Position numbers and translations under genes: made by a program. Below the pieces are notes generated by a model that saw nothing but the letters and a program-made list of their open reading frames with translations, was not told the DNA's origin and ran no database searches. A stretch of 64,000 nt of DNA from Pseudomonas sp. MWU15-20650 (GTDB lineage: Bacteria > Pseudomonadota > Gammaproteobacteria > Pseudomonadales > Pseudomonadaceae): the NCBI RefSeq assembly GCF_023242475.1, contig NZ_JALJFG010000009.1, positions 1 through 64,000 of the forward strand, read 5' to 3'. Shown piece after piece: positions 18,394 to 27,026 of this stretch (the stretch's first letter is position 1; each line of letters opens with the position of its first letter).

Positions 18394-19215
18394 ATGCGTA
18401 CTATCGATCTGGCCGGTGTTCCCGTCCCTGTCATTGGCCAGGGGACCTGGCGCATGGGCGAAGACCCGAGCCAGCGCCGCGCCGAAGTCGCCGCGTTGCA
18501 ACTGGGGATCGACGAGGGCCTGACCCTGATCGATACCGCCGAAATGTACGGCGAAGGCGGTGCCGAAGAAGTGGTCGGCGAGGCGATTCGCGGCAAGCGC
18601 GAGCAGGTGTTCCTGGTCAGTAAGATTTACCCCCATCATGCCAGCCAAAAGGGCGTTCCTCGCGCGTGTGACGCCAGCCTTCAGCGCCTGGGTACGGACT
18701 ATATTGATCTGTACTTGCTGCACTGGCGCGGCCAGTACCCGCTTGAAGAGACCGTCGAAGCCTTCGAGCGTTTGCGCGAGGCGGGGAAAATCGGGCGCTG
18801 GGGCGTTTCCAATTTTGATGTGGCCGACCTTCAAGAACTCGCCTCACCGGCGTGTGCGACCAACCAGGTGCTCTACAACATCGAAGAACGCGGTATCGAG
18901 TTCGACTTGCTGCCATGGTGGCAACAGCACCATTTGCCGTTGATGGCGTATTGTCCGATCGCCCAAGGGGGAGAGCTGCTGTCGAGCCCGACGCTCAAGC
19001 AGATCGCCCGTCGCCACGACGTGACACCCGCCCAGGTGTCGCTCGCCTGGGTACTGCGCCAGGACGGTGTGATCGCCATCCCCAAGGCGGTTACGCCCGA
19101 ACATGTGCGGCTCAATGCCCGTGCGGCAAAGCTGGTGCTGGATGAGCACGACCTGGAAGCAATCGATCGTGTGTTCGGCGCCCCCAAGCGCAAGCACCCG
19201 CTGGCAATGGTGTAA
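18394..19215 (+). CDS. Aldo/keto reductase
   Basis: A cytosolic NADPH-dependent (beta/alpha)8 reductase of 273 aa. The catalytic tetrad can be read: Asp47 and Tyr52 in LIDTAEMYGEG, Lys77 in LVSKIYPHH, His110 in LYLLHWRG. The start at 18394 has TGGAGG eight bases upstream; the 17 extra residues of the longer frame are not family-like. The substrate is unknown. It is a single-gene unit between the parvulin and hcp. Confidence 0.9.
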   Translation: MRTIDLAGVPVPVIGQGTWRMGEDPSQRRAEVAALQLGIDEGLTLIDTAEMYGEGGAEEVVGEAIRGKREQVFLVSKIYPHHASQKGVPRACDASLQRLGTDYIDLYLLHWRGQYPLEETVEAFERLREAGKIGRWGVSNFDVADLQELASPACATNQVLYNIEERGIEFDLLPWWQQHHLPLMAYCPIAQGGELLSSPTLKQIARRHDVTPAQVSLAWVLRQDGVIAIPKAVTPEHVRLNARAAKLVLDEHDLEAIDRVFGAPKRKHPLAMV

Positions 19216-19268
19216 TCGACCCGCAGGAACGGCGCCTTGCGTGGCCGCCGCTCCTGCATCAGCCGAGG

Positions 19269-19784
19269 TTAGCCGGCCACCGGGCTACGCCAGTCGTCCG
19301 AGCCCGAAGTGCCGGCGACTTCGTGGGTCCAGACAATCTTGCGGTAAGTGAAATACACATCCTCCAAATGGGTGAAATGGGCGTTATCCGGGTCCTGGCA
19401 GTTGGGCATCCGCGACTGGATGTCCACGATCGTCGCGCCCTCCAACTCTGTGGTGAAGTAGTGCTCCTGGGTCCCGGCCGCAGAGGTGCGCAGCCATTCC
19501 AGTCGGCATGACACTTCTTCACCCGTCGTCAGTGCGCTGAACAGCAGGGGGGAGGACTTATCGAACACCTTGCTGATCATCAGCGGCTTATGCACCCGTT
19601 GGCCGGTCGGCTGGCCCGACTGTGGGTCGCGGGGGATGATCACCTGATGGGCAAACGCCTGCACCAGTATCTGGTCCTCATGACCTTCCTGATAAATGTT
19701 GCCTACCGAGTCCTGAGTAAATGTGCCTGCCGTGATCAAACCTTGTTTGACACCGGTGATGGAGAGGTACGCGGGTGTTGGCAT
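19269..19784 (-). CDS. hcp: Hcp-family type VI secretion tube protein
   Basis: A 171-aa Hcp, whose hexamers stack into the inner T6SS tube. MPTPAYLSITGVKQGLI at the start and the CxxxWxR-like block (CRLEWLRTS), LEGATIVDIQSRMPNC and the FTYRKIVWTHE ending are typical. The ATG at 19784 was chosen because Hcp proteins begin here; 20 in-frame residues upstream are Arg/Pro-rich and unlike Hcp. It is divergent from the tssA operon across a 468-bp gap. No vgrG or effector gene adjoins it. Confidence 0.9.
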   Translation of the reverse strand: MPTPAYLSITGVKQGLITAGTFTQDSVGNIYQEGHEDQILVQAFAHQVIIPRDPQSGQPTGQRVHKPLMISKVFDKSSPLLFSALTTGEEVSCRLEWLRTSAAGTQEHYFTTELEGATIVDIQSRMPNCQDPDNAHFTHLEDVYFTYRKIVWTHEVAGTSGSDDWRSPVAG

Positions 19785-20049
19785 GACGGGTTTCCTTGCC
19801 TGATTGAGTAGGTATGCCGAACGACGAGGTGGCCGAACGGGCAAATGCCTATAACAAGAAGCGTGCCTGAAAGTAGGAGGTTCAATGAAATAAGGGGGAA
19901 TAAGGTTCGGTCGAGTGGGCGTGGCTAACTTGTCGTGGTGTTTTAGGGTTTTGGGGAGTTGATAGTTGCATATGTGTGCGCACTTAGTTGCTCAGGGTGT
20001 TTGGGTGGGCGATATAGGGGGTGCGGATAGAGGGGCTTTGTTGTGTTGT

Positions 20050-20077
20050 AAAAAAAACTGCGCAAATAGCTGCGCAG
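20050..20077 (-). terminator. Intrinsic terminator reading leftward with no assigned gene
   Basis: On the minus strand CTGCGCA and TGCGCAG form a 7-bp stem with a 6-base loop, followed by eight U residues: a textbook rho-independent terminator. It lies in the hcp-tssA gap, between 188 and 315 bp from the nearest gene starts. The only transcripts it could end begin inside tssA or in the gap on the minus strand, so a small RNA is possible. The rest of the 468-bp gap is G-rich on the plus strand and shows no gene and no convincing sigma-54 box. A direct repeat TTCTGCCTTGGA occurs at 20169 and 20234. Confidence 0.65.
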
Positions 20078-20252
20078 GCGTTGATTCTAGAGCGGTGTAG
20101 GAAAATCCTTAAGTGCCGTTACGTTGCTTGAAGAATGCTTTTTTCATGGCTAAGGTTCGCACACTTCGTTCTGCCTTGGACGGACGTAAAAAGACTTTCT
20201 GCTCCGTGTTCTAGTTGCGCAAAGTTTGTCTGTTTCTGCCTTGGATGGTGAT

Positions 20253-21818
20253 ATGCGGCCAAAAATGGATTATTCAGAAAAACTGTGCGCCTATTACTTG
20301 GAACTTGCACAGGTCCCGTGTTCGACAAGTGGGTTTTGCGGCACGGACATGCGTTTTTCCAGCGAGTTTGAAACCTTGGAAACCGAGCTTGGCAAGGCTC
20401 GATCAATACATGGCGTGGGCTTGCCGGACTGGCAGAAGGTCTGTGAACTCAGCGAATGCCTGTTACGTGAGCACTCCAAGGATCTGCGTGTCGCGGTCTG
20501 GTTGGCCTGGGCCTTGCACCAGCGCAATTCGTTTCCTGGGCTGCTGGCCGGCCTCGGCTTGCTGCGCCATCTTTGTGAGCATCACTGGGCCCAGGTGTAC
20601 CCCACCAAGCCGGGAACACGCATTGCGGCACTGGGTTGGCTGGTACTGCGCCTCGAGCCGCTGTTTTTGCAAAACCTGTCGCTGATCGATCAACGGCCCT
20701 TGTTCCAGGCACTGCTGGAACACCTCGTACGTCTCGATCAACTATGGGGTGAGCACCTGGGTGGCGATGCTCCCTTGCTGTTACCGGTTCGCAGGCAGCT
20801 CTCGGCGCGCTTGGCAGGCGCACCGCAAGGCGGGGCTGAACCCGCGGGCGTCACGGGCGTGGTGACCCAGGTCAAGCAGGTGGCAACCCAGTTACTCAAG
20901 CCTGAGCCGCCGGTCAACAGCGAAAAAGAGGCGCATAAATTACTGCGCCTATTGCAGGCGCAGGCCCGCCCGTTATGTACCTGGTGGTTACGTCAGAACG
21001 CGACTGACCTGCGTGCCTGGCGCCTGAGCCGAACCTTGGCATGGCTGACGCTCGTCAACTGTCCCGACGCCAATAGTGAGGGGTTAACAGCGCTCCGCCC
21101 GTTGGCTGCGGACAAACTCAAGCGGTATCAGGATCGCTTCAACCAAGGCCATTACGCCGACCTGTTGCTTGAGCTTGAGATCAGCCTGTGCGGTGCGCTG
21201 TTCTGGTTCGACGGCTTGCGCATGGCCTGGGAGTGCCTTGAAGCCTTGCATGCAGACCTGGCCATGACCGAATTGGAAATGGGCATCGCCCTGTTGTTGC
21301 AACGCCTGCCGAACTTGCCGGAGTTGCGCTTCGACGACGGCACGCCGTTTGCCGACGCCGCGACCTGTGAGTGGATCACTGTCCACGTCTTGCGCCATGT
21401 GCCTAAGGCGGAGCCTGGCAACACCGTCTCCGACAACGCCGCCACGCCCTGGGAAACTGCTTTGCAGGCGGTGATGCCCAGCCTGCGCAAGGATGGCCTC
21501 AAGGCAGCGGTCGGTGTGCTTAAGCAAGGTTTACAGGCCGCGCGCAGCGATCGTGCTCGCTTTCATTGGCGGTTGGCGCTGGCGAGGTTATGTGTGCGGG
21601 CGGGCAAGCATGACCTGGGCAAGACCCAGTTGGAGCAGTTGGACCTCGAACTGCAGCAAGCGGGCCTGGAGCGCTGGGAGCCGGAGTTGGTGTTGCACGT
21701 CAACCGGCTGTTGTACCGCTGTTATGACCAGTTGCCGCAAAGCCACGCCGTGCGCGAAAGCAAGGACGCTACCTATCGCCGGTTGTGCCAGTTCGATCTC
21801 GAAGCAGTACTTGAATAG
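20253..21818 (+). CDS. tssA: T6SS baseplate/cap protein TssA (VasJ type)
   Basis: About 521 aa with an ImpA_N domain (roughly residues 5-130: LRVAVWLAWALHQRNSFPGL, VYPTKPGTRIAALGWL) and a C-terminal VasJ-type domain (about 400-520). TssA organises baseplate and sheath assembly. The start is uncertain: TTG 20226, ATG 20253 (GGATGG upstream) or ATG 20265. First gene of a sixteen-gene run in the order of the P. aeruginosa H2-T6SS (PA1656-PA1671), where this is hsiA2. Confidence 0.88.
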   Translation: MRPKMDYSEKLCAYYLELAQVPCSTSGFCGTDMRFSSEFETLETELGKARSIHGVGLPDWQKVCELSECLLREHSKDLRVAVWLAWALHQRNSFPGLLAGLGLLRHLCEHHWAQVYPTKPGTRIAALGWLVLRLEPLFLQNLSLIDQRPLFQALLEHLVRLDQLWGEHLGGDAPLLLPVRRQLSARLAGAPQGGAEPAGVTGVVTQVKQVATQLLKPEPPVNSEKEAHKLLRLLQAQARPLCTWWLRQNATDLRAWRLSRTLAWLTLVNCPDANSEGLTALRPLAADKLKRYQDRFNQGHYADLLLELEISLCGALFWFDGLRMAWECLEALHADLAMTELEMGIALLLQRLPNLPELRFDDGTPFADAATCEWITVHVLRHVPKAEPGNTVSDNAATPWETALQAVMPSLRKDGLKAAVGVLKQGLQAARSDRARFHWRLALARLCVRAGKHDLGKTQLEQLDLELQQAGLERWEPELVLHVNRLLYRCYDQLPQSHAVRESKDATYRRLCQFDLEAVLE

Positions 21819-21845
21819 AGCCCTATCAAAACAAGGAGAAACACC

Positions 21846-22343
21846 ATGGCCAAAGACGGTTCGGTAGCCCCCAAGGAGCGTATCAATATCACCTTCAAAC
21901 CCGCCGTCGGCGGCGTACAGGAGGAAGTCGAGCTGCCATTGAAGTTGCTGGTGCTGGGGGATTTCTCCCAGCGCACCGACTTACGCAAGCTTGAAGATCG
22001 AAAGCCCATTGGTATCGACAAGCACACCTTTGATGAGGTGTTGGCCAATCAGGCGTTGAGCCTGACGTTGAACGTGCCCAATCGGCTCCAGGAACAAGCC
22101 GATGTTGAAGCGTTGGCGATCCAGGTCCGGATCAACGCGATGAAGGATTTCGACCCCGCGAACCTGGTTGAGCAAATACCGGCGTTGCAAAAGCTGATGG
22201 CGTTGCGGGAAGCACTGGTGGCCCTCAAGGGCCCGCTGGGCAACACACCGAGCTTTCGCAAAGCCATTGAGCAGGCATTGGCCGATGACGATTCCCGCGC
22301 ACGAGTCCTGGCCGAACTGGGACTGCAAAGCCCTGACGCCTGA
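21846..22343 (+). CDS. tssB: T6SS sheath small subunit TssB (VipA)
   Basis: 165 aa. KERINITFKPAVGG, the ELPLKLLVLGDFS block and the long C-terminal helices are the TssB signature. It co-assembles with TssC into the contractile sheath in the cytoplasm. AAGGAG precedes the ATG. It lies 27 bp after tssA and 27 bp before tssC. Confidence 0.95.
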   Translation: MAKDGSVAPKERINITFKPAVGGVQEEVELPLKLLVLGDFSQRTDLRKLEDRKPIGIDKHTFDEVLANQALSLTLNVPNRLQEQADVEALAIQVRINAMKDFDPANLVEQIPALQKLMALREALVALKGPLGNTPSFRKAIEQALADDDSRARVLAELGLQSPDA

Positions 22344-22370
22344 CCCTTTCAGTAAAAGGACACTGACAAC

Positions 22371-23849
22371 ATGACGACTCCCCAATACAACCCACAACCC
22401 GCCCCAGCGACCGAGGCGGGCAGCATCCTCGATAACATCGTTGCCCAGACACTGCTAAGCGCCGACGACGAGGCTTACGACATCGCCAAGCGTGGCGTCT
22501 CGGCGTTTATCCAGGAACTGGTCAAGCCAAGCAATCGTGAAGAGCCGGTCAAGAAACGCCTGGTCGACCGGATGATTGCCGAGATCGATAGCAAGCTCAG
22601 CCAGCAGATGGATGAGATTCTGCACCACCCGGATTTCCAGGCACTGGAGGCCTCGTGGAGAGGCTTGCAGTTGTTGGTCGATCGCACCAACTTTCGCGAA
22701 AACATCAAGATCGAACTGCTGAATGTGTCGCGGCAGGACCTGTTGGATGATTTCGAAGACTCCTCGGAAATTACCCAATCGGGACTTTACAAGCACATCT
22801 ACAGCGCTGAATACGGCCAGTTTGGCGGCCAGCCGGTGGGCGCGATCATCGCCAACTACTTCCTTTCTCCCAGCGCGCCGGATGTGAAGCTGATGCAGTA
22901 CGCGTCCAGTGTAGCCAGCATGGCCCATGCACCTTTTATCGCCGCTGCGGGGCCGAGTTTCTTTGGCTTGGAAAGCTTCACCGGGCTACCCGACCTGAAG
23001 GACCTCAAGGATCACTTCGAAGGTCCGCAATTTGCCAAGTGGCAAAGCTTTCGCCAGAGCGAAGATGCCCGTTACATCGGCCTTACCGTACCGCGCTTCT
23101 TGCTGCGAACCCCCTACGATCCCATGGAGTGCCCGGTTAAAACCTTTGCCTATCAGGAAAACGTGGTTAACAGCCATGAACACTACCTTTGGGGCAATAC
23201 CGCCTACGCTTTTGCCACGCGCCTGACCGACAGCTTCGCACGCTTTCGCTGGTGCCCGAACATCATCGGCCCACAAAGTGGCGGGTCCGTCGAGGACCTT
23301 CCGTTGCATCACTTCCAGAGCATGGGGGAGATCGAAACCAAGATTCCTACCGAAGTACTGGTTTCGGACCGGCGCGAATACGAACTGTCACAAGAAGGTT
23401 TCATTGCCCTGACCATGCGCAAGGGCAGCGACAACGCGGCGTTCTTTTCCGCCAGTTCCGTGCAGAAACCCAAGTCCTTTGGCATCAGTGAAGAAGGCAA
23501 GACCGCCGAGCTGAACTACCGGTTGGGCACTCAGTTGCCCTACATGATGATCGTCAATCGCCTGGCCCATTACCTCAAGGTACTGCAGCGTGAACAGCTG
23601 GGCTCATGGAAAGAACGGACGGACCTGGAGTTGGAACTCAACAAATGGATTCGCCAATATGTGGCGGATCAGGAGAACCCCAGTGCCGAAGTACGTGGGC
23701 GTCGCCCATTGCGCGCAGCACGCATTGTCGTCAGTGATGTGGAGGGCGAGCCTGGCTGGTACCGAGTGAACTTGAGTGTGCGTCCGCATTTCAAGTACAT
23801 GGGGGCAGACTTCACATTGTCCCTGGTTGGCAAGCTCGATAAAGAATGA
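22371..23849 (+). CDS. tssC: T6SS sheath large subunit TssC (VipB)
   Basis: 492 aa, the usual length. HPDFQALEASWRGLQLLVDR, the LLNVSRQDLLDDFEDSSE block, NSHEHYLWGN and the C-terminal GWYRVNLSVRPHFKYMGADF are strongly conserved TssC motifs. It forms the sheath with TssB; ClpV disassembles the contracted sheath. The stop codon overlaps the ATG of tssE (ATGA). Confidence 0.96.
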   Translation: MTTPQYNPQPAPATEAGSILDNIVAQTLLSADDEAYDIAKRGVSAFIQELVKPSNREEPVKKRLVDRMIAEIDSKLSQQMDEILHHPDFQALEASWRGLQLLVDRTNFRENIKIELLNVSRQDLLDDFEDSSEITQSGLYKHIYSAEYGQFGGQPVGAIIANYFLSPSAPDVKLMQYASSVASMAHAPFIAAAGPSFFGLESFTGLPDLKDLKDHFEGPQFAKWQSFRQSEDARYIGLTVPRFLLRTPYDPMECPVKTFAYQENVVNSHEHYLWGNTAYAFATRLTDSFARFRWCPNIIGPQSGGSVEDLPLHHFQSMGEIETKIPTEVLVSDRREYELSQEGFIALTMRKGSDNAAFFSASSVQKPKSFGISEEGKTAELNYRLGTQLPYMMIVNRLAHYLKVLQREQLGSWKERTDLELELNKWIRQYVADQENPSAEVRGRRPLRAARIVVSDVEGEPGWYRVNLSVRPHFKYMGADFTLSLVGKLDKE

Positions 23850-24265
23850 GCAAGGGCCAGGGCATGTCCCATCACAAAAGCCTTTTCGAGCGCCTCGAAT
23901 GCGATGCGTCAACCCAGGGGGGCCGCGCGGCGTCCGTCGCCGCACATTTGGGGAAGATGCTCAGCATCCGCGCCGGCAGCGTCCAGACACTGCCGGATTA
24001 CGGCTTGCCTGACCTCAATGATATGCAGCTTAGCCTGCATGAGTCCTTGACCCAGTCGCGGGTGCTGATCGAGCGCTTCATCCGGCTTTATGAACCGCGT
24101 CTGACGAATGTGCGTGTCAGGGTGTTGCCTCGTGCCGGTGAACCATTGGTCCTGGCATTTGTAATCGATGCGCAGCTGGTCATCGACGGTGTCGCGCAGC
24201 CCGTCGTGTTCCATGCACGCCTGGCGGATGCCGGGCGAGTTGAGGTCTGTGCCCATGACCGTTAA
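23846..24265 (+). CDS. tssE: T6SS baseplate protein TssE (gp25-like)
   Basis: Up to 139 aa with the gp25/lysozyme-like fold: SLFERLECD near the start, LPDYGLPDLNDM and RLTNVRVRVL. It is a baseplate wedge component in the cytoplasm. The ATG at 23846 overlaps the tssC stop; an alternative start at 23864 (MSHHKSLF) has AAGGGC upstream. Its 3' end overlaps the tssF start by 11 bp. Confidence 0.9.
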   Translation: MSKGQGMSHHKSLFERLECDASTQGGRAASVAAHLGKMLSIRAGSVQTLPDYGLPDLNDMQLSLHESLTQSRVLIERFIRLYEPRLTNVRVRVLPRAGEPLVLAFVIDAQLVIDGVAQPVVFHARLADAGRVEVCAHDR

Positions 24266-26042
24266 CCGTTATTTCCAAAGCGAACTCAGTGCGCTGCGTC
24301 AGCTGGGGAGGCGTTTTGCCGAGCGTAATCCCGCCCTGGCGCCGTTTCTTGCGCAGACCGGGCAAGACCCGGACGTCGAACGCTTGCTGGAGGGCTTTGC
24401 GTTTCTGACCGGGCGTCTGCGCCAGAAGCTGGATGACGAGTTGCCGGAGTTGACGCATTCCTTGATGCATTTGCTCTGGCCCAACTACATGCGGCCAATA
24501 CCGGCCTTCAGTATTTTGCAATTCGACCCCTTGAAGCGTGCTGGCCCCAGCGTTCGGGTTGTACGGGACACGGCCGTGGAAAGTGTGCCCATCCAGGGTG
24601 AGCGCTGCCGGTTTCGCACGTGCTATGCCACCGACGTCATGCCACTGCAACTCAGTCACCTGGAGTACAGGTGCCAAGGCGAAGGTGCCCGGCTGGACCT
24701 GCACCTGAGCCTGAATGCCGAGGGCAGCTTCAATGAATTGACGTTCGACGCGCTGCGACTGCACCTGGCTGGCGACCATTACGTCAGCCAGGCGTTGTAC
24801 CTCAGTCTGCTGCGCCAGCTGGATGGTATCCAGCTGCTGCTGTTGGGCCACGACGGATTGCCGGTCAATGGCGGCGACGGTCAGCCCATGACGGTTCGGC
24901 TCAACCCCAGTCAGGTCCAGCCAGTGGGGTTTTCCGAGGAGCAGGCACTCATCCCTTATCCGCAGAATACCTTCAGGGGTTATCGCCATCTGCAGGAGTA
25001 CTTCGCTTTTCCCGAGAAGTACCTGTTTGTCGACGTAGAGGGGCTGACAGTACTGCACACACTCTCTCACGAGCTGCTCAAACGGGTGCACGGCATGGTG
25101 TTGCGCTTCGAGCTTCGCAACCAAGGTCGTGAGTCCCAGCGTCCCACCCTGGACAACGTGAAGCTGTATTGCACCCCCATCGTCAACTTGTTCCAACAGG
25201 ATGCGATACCCATTCGCCTGGACGGTAAGCAGGATGAGTACCTCCTGGTACCGGGGGAATATACGCCGGGCAATGCCAGCGTGTTTTCCGTTGACCGGGT
25301 CACCGGGTGGCGCCCCGGTGGTTTGGGTTATCAGACTTATGTGCCGTTCGAATCCTTTGAGCACGACAGCGCTGGCGAGTCTTGGGTGGCACCTCCCAGT
25401 TACAGCATTCGCCAACGCTCGTCGGTGCAGCATGCCGGGCTCGACACCTGGATGGGGTTCGGCAACCGTCGCGAACAGGGCCAGGAAACACTGTCGATCG
25501 AGCTGACCTGTACCAATTGCAACCTGCCTCGGCAGATACGCGCTGGCGACATCAATCAGCCCTGCGAGCAGACACCGGAGTCGCTGACGTTTCGCAACAT
25601 CACTACGCCGACCGCGAGTTTCGCGCCACCGCTGGACCAGGATTTCCTGTGGAAGCTCATCAGCAATATGTCACTCAACTATTTGTCGTTGACTGACATC
25701 AACGCCTTGAAAGTGATTCTCGAAACCTACGACCTGCCGCGTTATCACGATCGCCAGGCGCAGAAAATCAGCCATAAAAGGTTGGGGGCGTTGCGCTCCA
25801 TCCACCACGAGGCGGTTGACCGGCTGCACCAGGGGTTGCCCGTACGCGGGTTGCGTGTGGACCTCACGGTCGACCCCGCCGGTTTTGTCGGTCGAGGCGA
25901 CCTGTTTTTATTCGCCTCGGTCCTCAATCAGTTCTTTGCACTCTATGCCAGCCTCAATTCGTATCACGAGTTGCGAGTCATCAGCACACAAGGAGACGTG
26001 TATTCATGGCCATCCCGGATGGGACAACAACCCCTGCTTTGA
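24255..26042 (+). CDS. tssF: T6SS baseplate protein TssF
   Basis: 595 aa (family about 600). MTVNRYFQSELSALRQLGRRF and NPALAPFLAQTGQDPDVERLLEGFAFL are the TssF N-terminal signature; LPELTHSLMHLLWPNYMRPIP splits into two conserved blocks. The ATG at 24255 lies inside the end of tssE; a longer frame from 24168 is merely the tssE region in another frame. It forms the wedge with TssG, whose gene overlaps it by 37 bp. Confidence 0.95.
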   Translation: MTVNRYFQSELSALRQLGRRFAERNPALAPFLAQTGQDPDVERLLEGFAFLTGRLRQKLDDELPELTHSLMHLLWPNYMRPIPAFSILQFDPLKRAGPSVRVVRDTAVESVPIQGERCRFRTCYATDVMPLQLSHLEYRCQGEGARLDLHLSLNAEGSFNELTFDALRLHLAGDHYVSQALYLSLLRQLDGIQLLLLGHDGLPVNGGDGQPMTVRLNPSQVQPVGFSEEQALIPYPQNTFRGYRHLQEYFAFPEKYLFVDVEGLTVLHTLSHELLKRVHGMVLRFELRNQGRESQRPTLDNVKLYCTPIVNLFQQDAIPIRLDGKQDEYLLVPGEYTPGNASVFSVDRVTGWRPGGLGYQTYVPFESFEHDSAGESWVAPPSYSIRQRSSVQHAGLDTWMGFGNRREQGQETLSIELTCTNCNLPRQIRAGDINQPCEQTPESLTFRNITTPTASFAPPLDQDFLWKLISNMSLNYLSLTDINALKVILETYDLPRYHDRQAQKISHKRLGALRSIHHEAVDRLHQGLPVRGLRVDLTVDPAGFVGRGDLFLFASVLNQFFALYASLNSYHELRVISTQGDVYSWPSRMGQQPLL

Positions 26043-27013
26043 CTCAACTGTGTCGTGTTATTCGCGAATACACGTTATTCCAGGCGGTGCTGCAGGTGAC
26101 CGAGCGATTGCGTGAGGCCCATCCGCTGTTGGATGAAGACGCGCTGTATGACCAGTTGGAGTTTCAGGCCAACCCGAGCCTGGGGTTTGCCGGACACGAC
26201 ATCGACCGCGTGGAGTTCTTTAGGGAGCACGGGCGCTTGCGTGCTCGCCTGCGCCTCAATGTGTTGGGGTTGGTCGGTGCCGGGTCACCGTTGCCCGCGT
26301 TTTATAGCGAGCAGGCGTTTACCGAGCGTGCGGGTGGCAACCCCACCCGCGACTTCCTTGATCTGTTCCACCACCGTCTACAGCGCCTGATGCTGCCGAT
26401 CTGGCGCAAATACCGCTATCGAGCGAGCTTCCAAAGGGGCGCCAATGATGCTTTTTCCGCGCAGATGTTTGCGTTGATTGGCCTGGGAGACCCCGCGATT
26501 CGGGGCGCCTCGCAGCTTCATTGCACACGCCTGCTGCCTTACCTGGGGCTTTTGAGTCTGCGTGCGCACTCGGCTGCGTTGATCGAGTCCGTCCTGCGTT
26601 ACTACTTCAAGCACGAACCGTTGTTCATCGAGCAATGGGTTGAGCGCACGGTGCAGGTCACCCCTTCGCAGCGCAACGACTTGGGACGCGCCAACTGCGC
26701 GCTCGGCCAGGACCTGGTCTTGGGGCATCGGATCGCGGACCGTAGCGGCAAGTTCAGGGTGCATGTCCTGGCCTTGGGCTGGCAGCGGTTTCACGACTTC
26801 CTGCCGACTGGCAAAGCGTATTCGCCCCTGTGTGCGCTGGTGCGCCTGACCATGCGGGACCCTTTGGAATACGACCTGCGCCTGGTATTGGCGCAAGGGG
26901 AAATCAGAGCGTTGCACATCGGGGAGAACAATGTTTGCCGCCTGGGCTGGACCAGCTGGCTGGGCCATGAGCAAGCCGATGGTGTGGTCACGCTCGCCGG
27001 CAATTTTCATTAG
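26006..27013 (+). CDS. tssG: T6SS baseplate protein TssG
   Basis: 335 aa. FQAVLQVTERLREAHP, NPSLGFAGHDIDRVEF and the later LNVLGLVGAGSPLPAFYSE are characteristic of TssG (VasB). It works in the baseplate with TssE, TssF and TssK. The start has AAGGAG upstream and lies inside tssF, which suggests coupled translation. ClpV follows after 13 bp. Confidence 0.94.
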   Translation: MAIPDGTTTPALTQLCRVIREYTLFQAVLQVTERLREAHPLLDEDALYDQLEFQANPSLGFAGHDIDRVEFFREHGRLRARLRLNVLGLVGAGSPLPAFYSEQAFTERAGGNPTRDFLDLFHHRLQRLMLPIWRKYRYRASFQRGANDAFSAQMFALIGLGDPAIRGASQLHCTRLLPYLGLLSLRAHSAALIESVLRYYFKHEPLFIEQWVERTVQVTPSQRNDLGRANCALGQDLVLGHRIADRSGKFRVHVLALGWQRFHDFLPTGKAYSPLCALVRLTMRDPLEYDLRLVLAQGEIRALHIGENNVCRLGWTSWLGHEQADGVVTLAGNFH

Positions 27014-27026
27014 GGATTGATGACGC

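Noticed and set aside
18091..18834. 247-codon minus-strand frame opposite the aldo/keto reductase
   Set aside because: The reductase has its complete catalytic tetrad on the plus strand; the minus frame has no motif.
20145..20160. Sigma-54-like box TGGC-TTCGCA before tssA
   Set aside because: The spacing between GG and GC is nine bases, not ten, and the -24 box is poor.
20243..20256. GG-N10-GC match overlapping the tssA start
   Set aside because: Only the spacing fits; the CAC and TT bases of the consensus are missing and the box would overlap the start codon.
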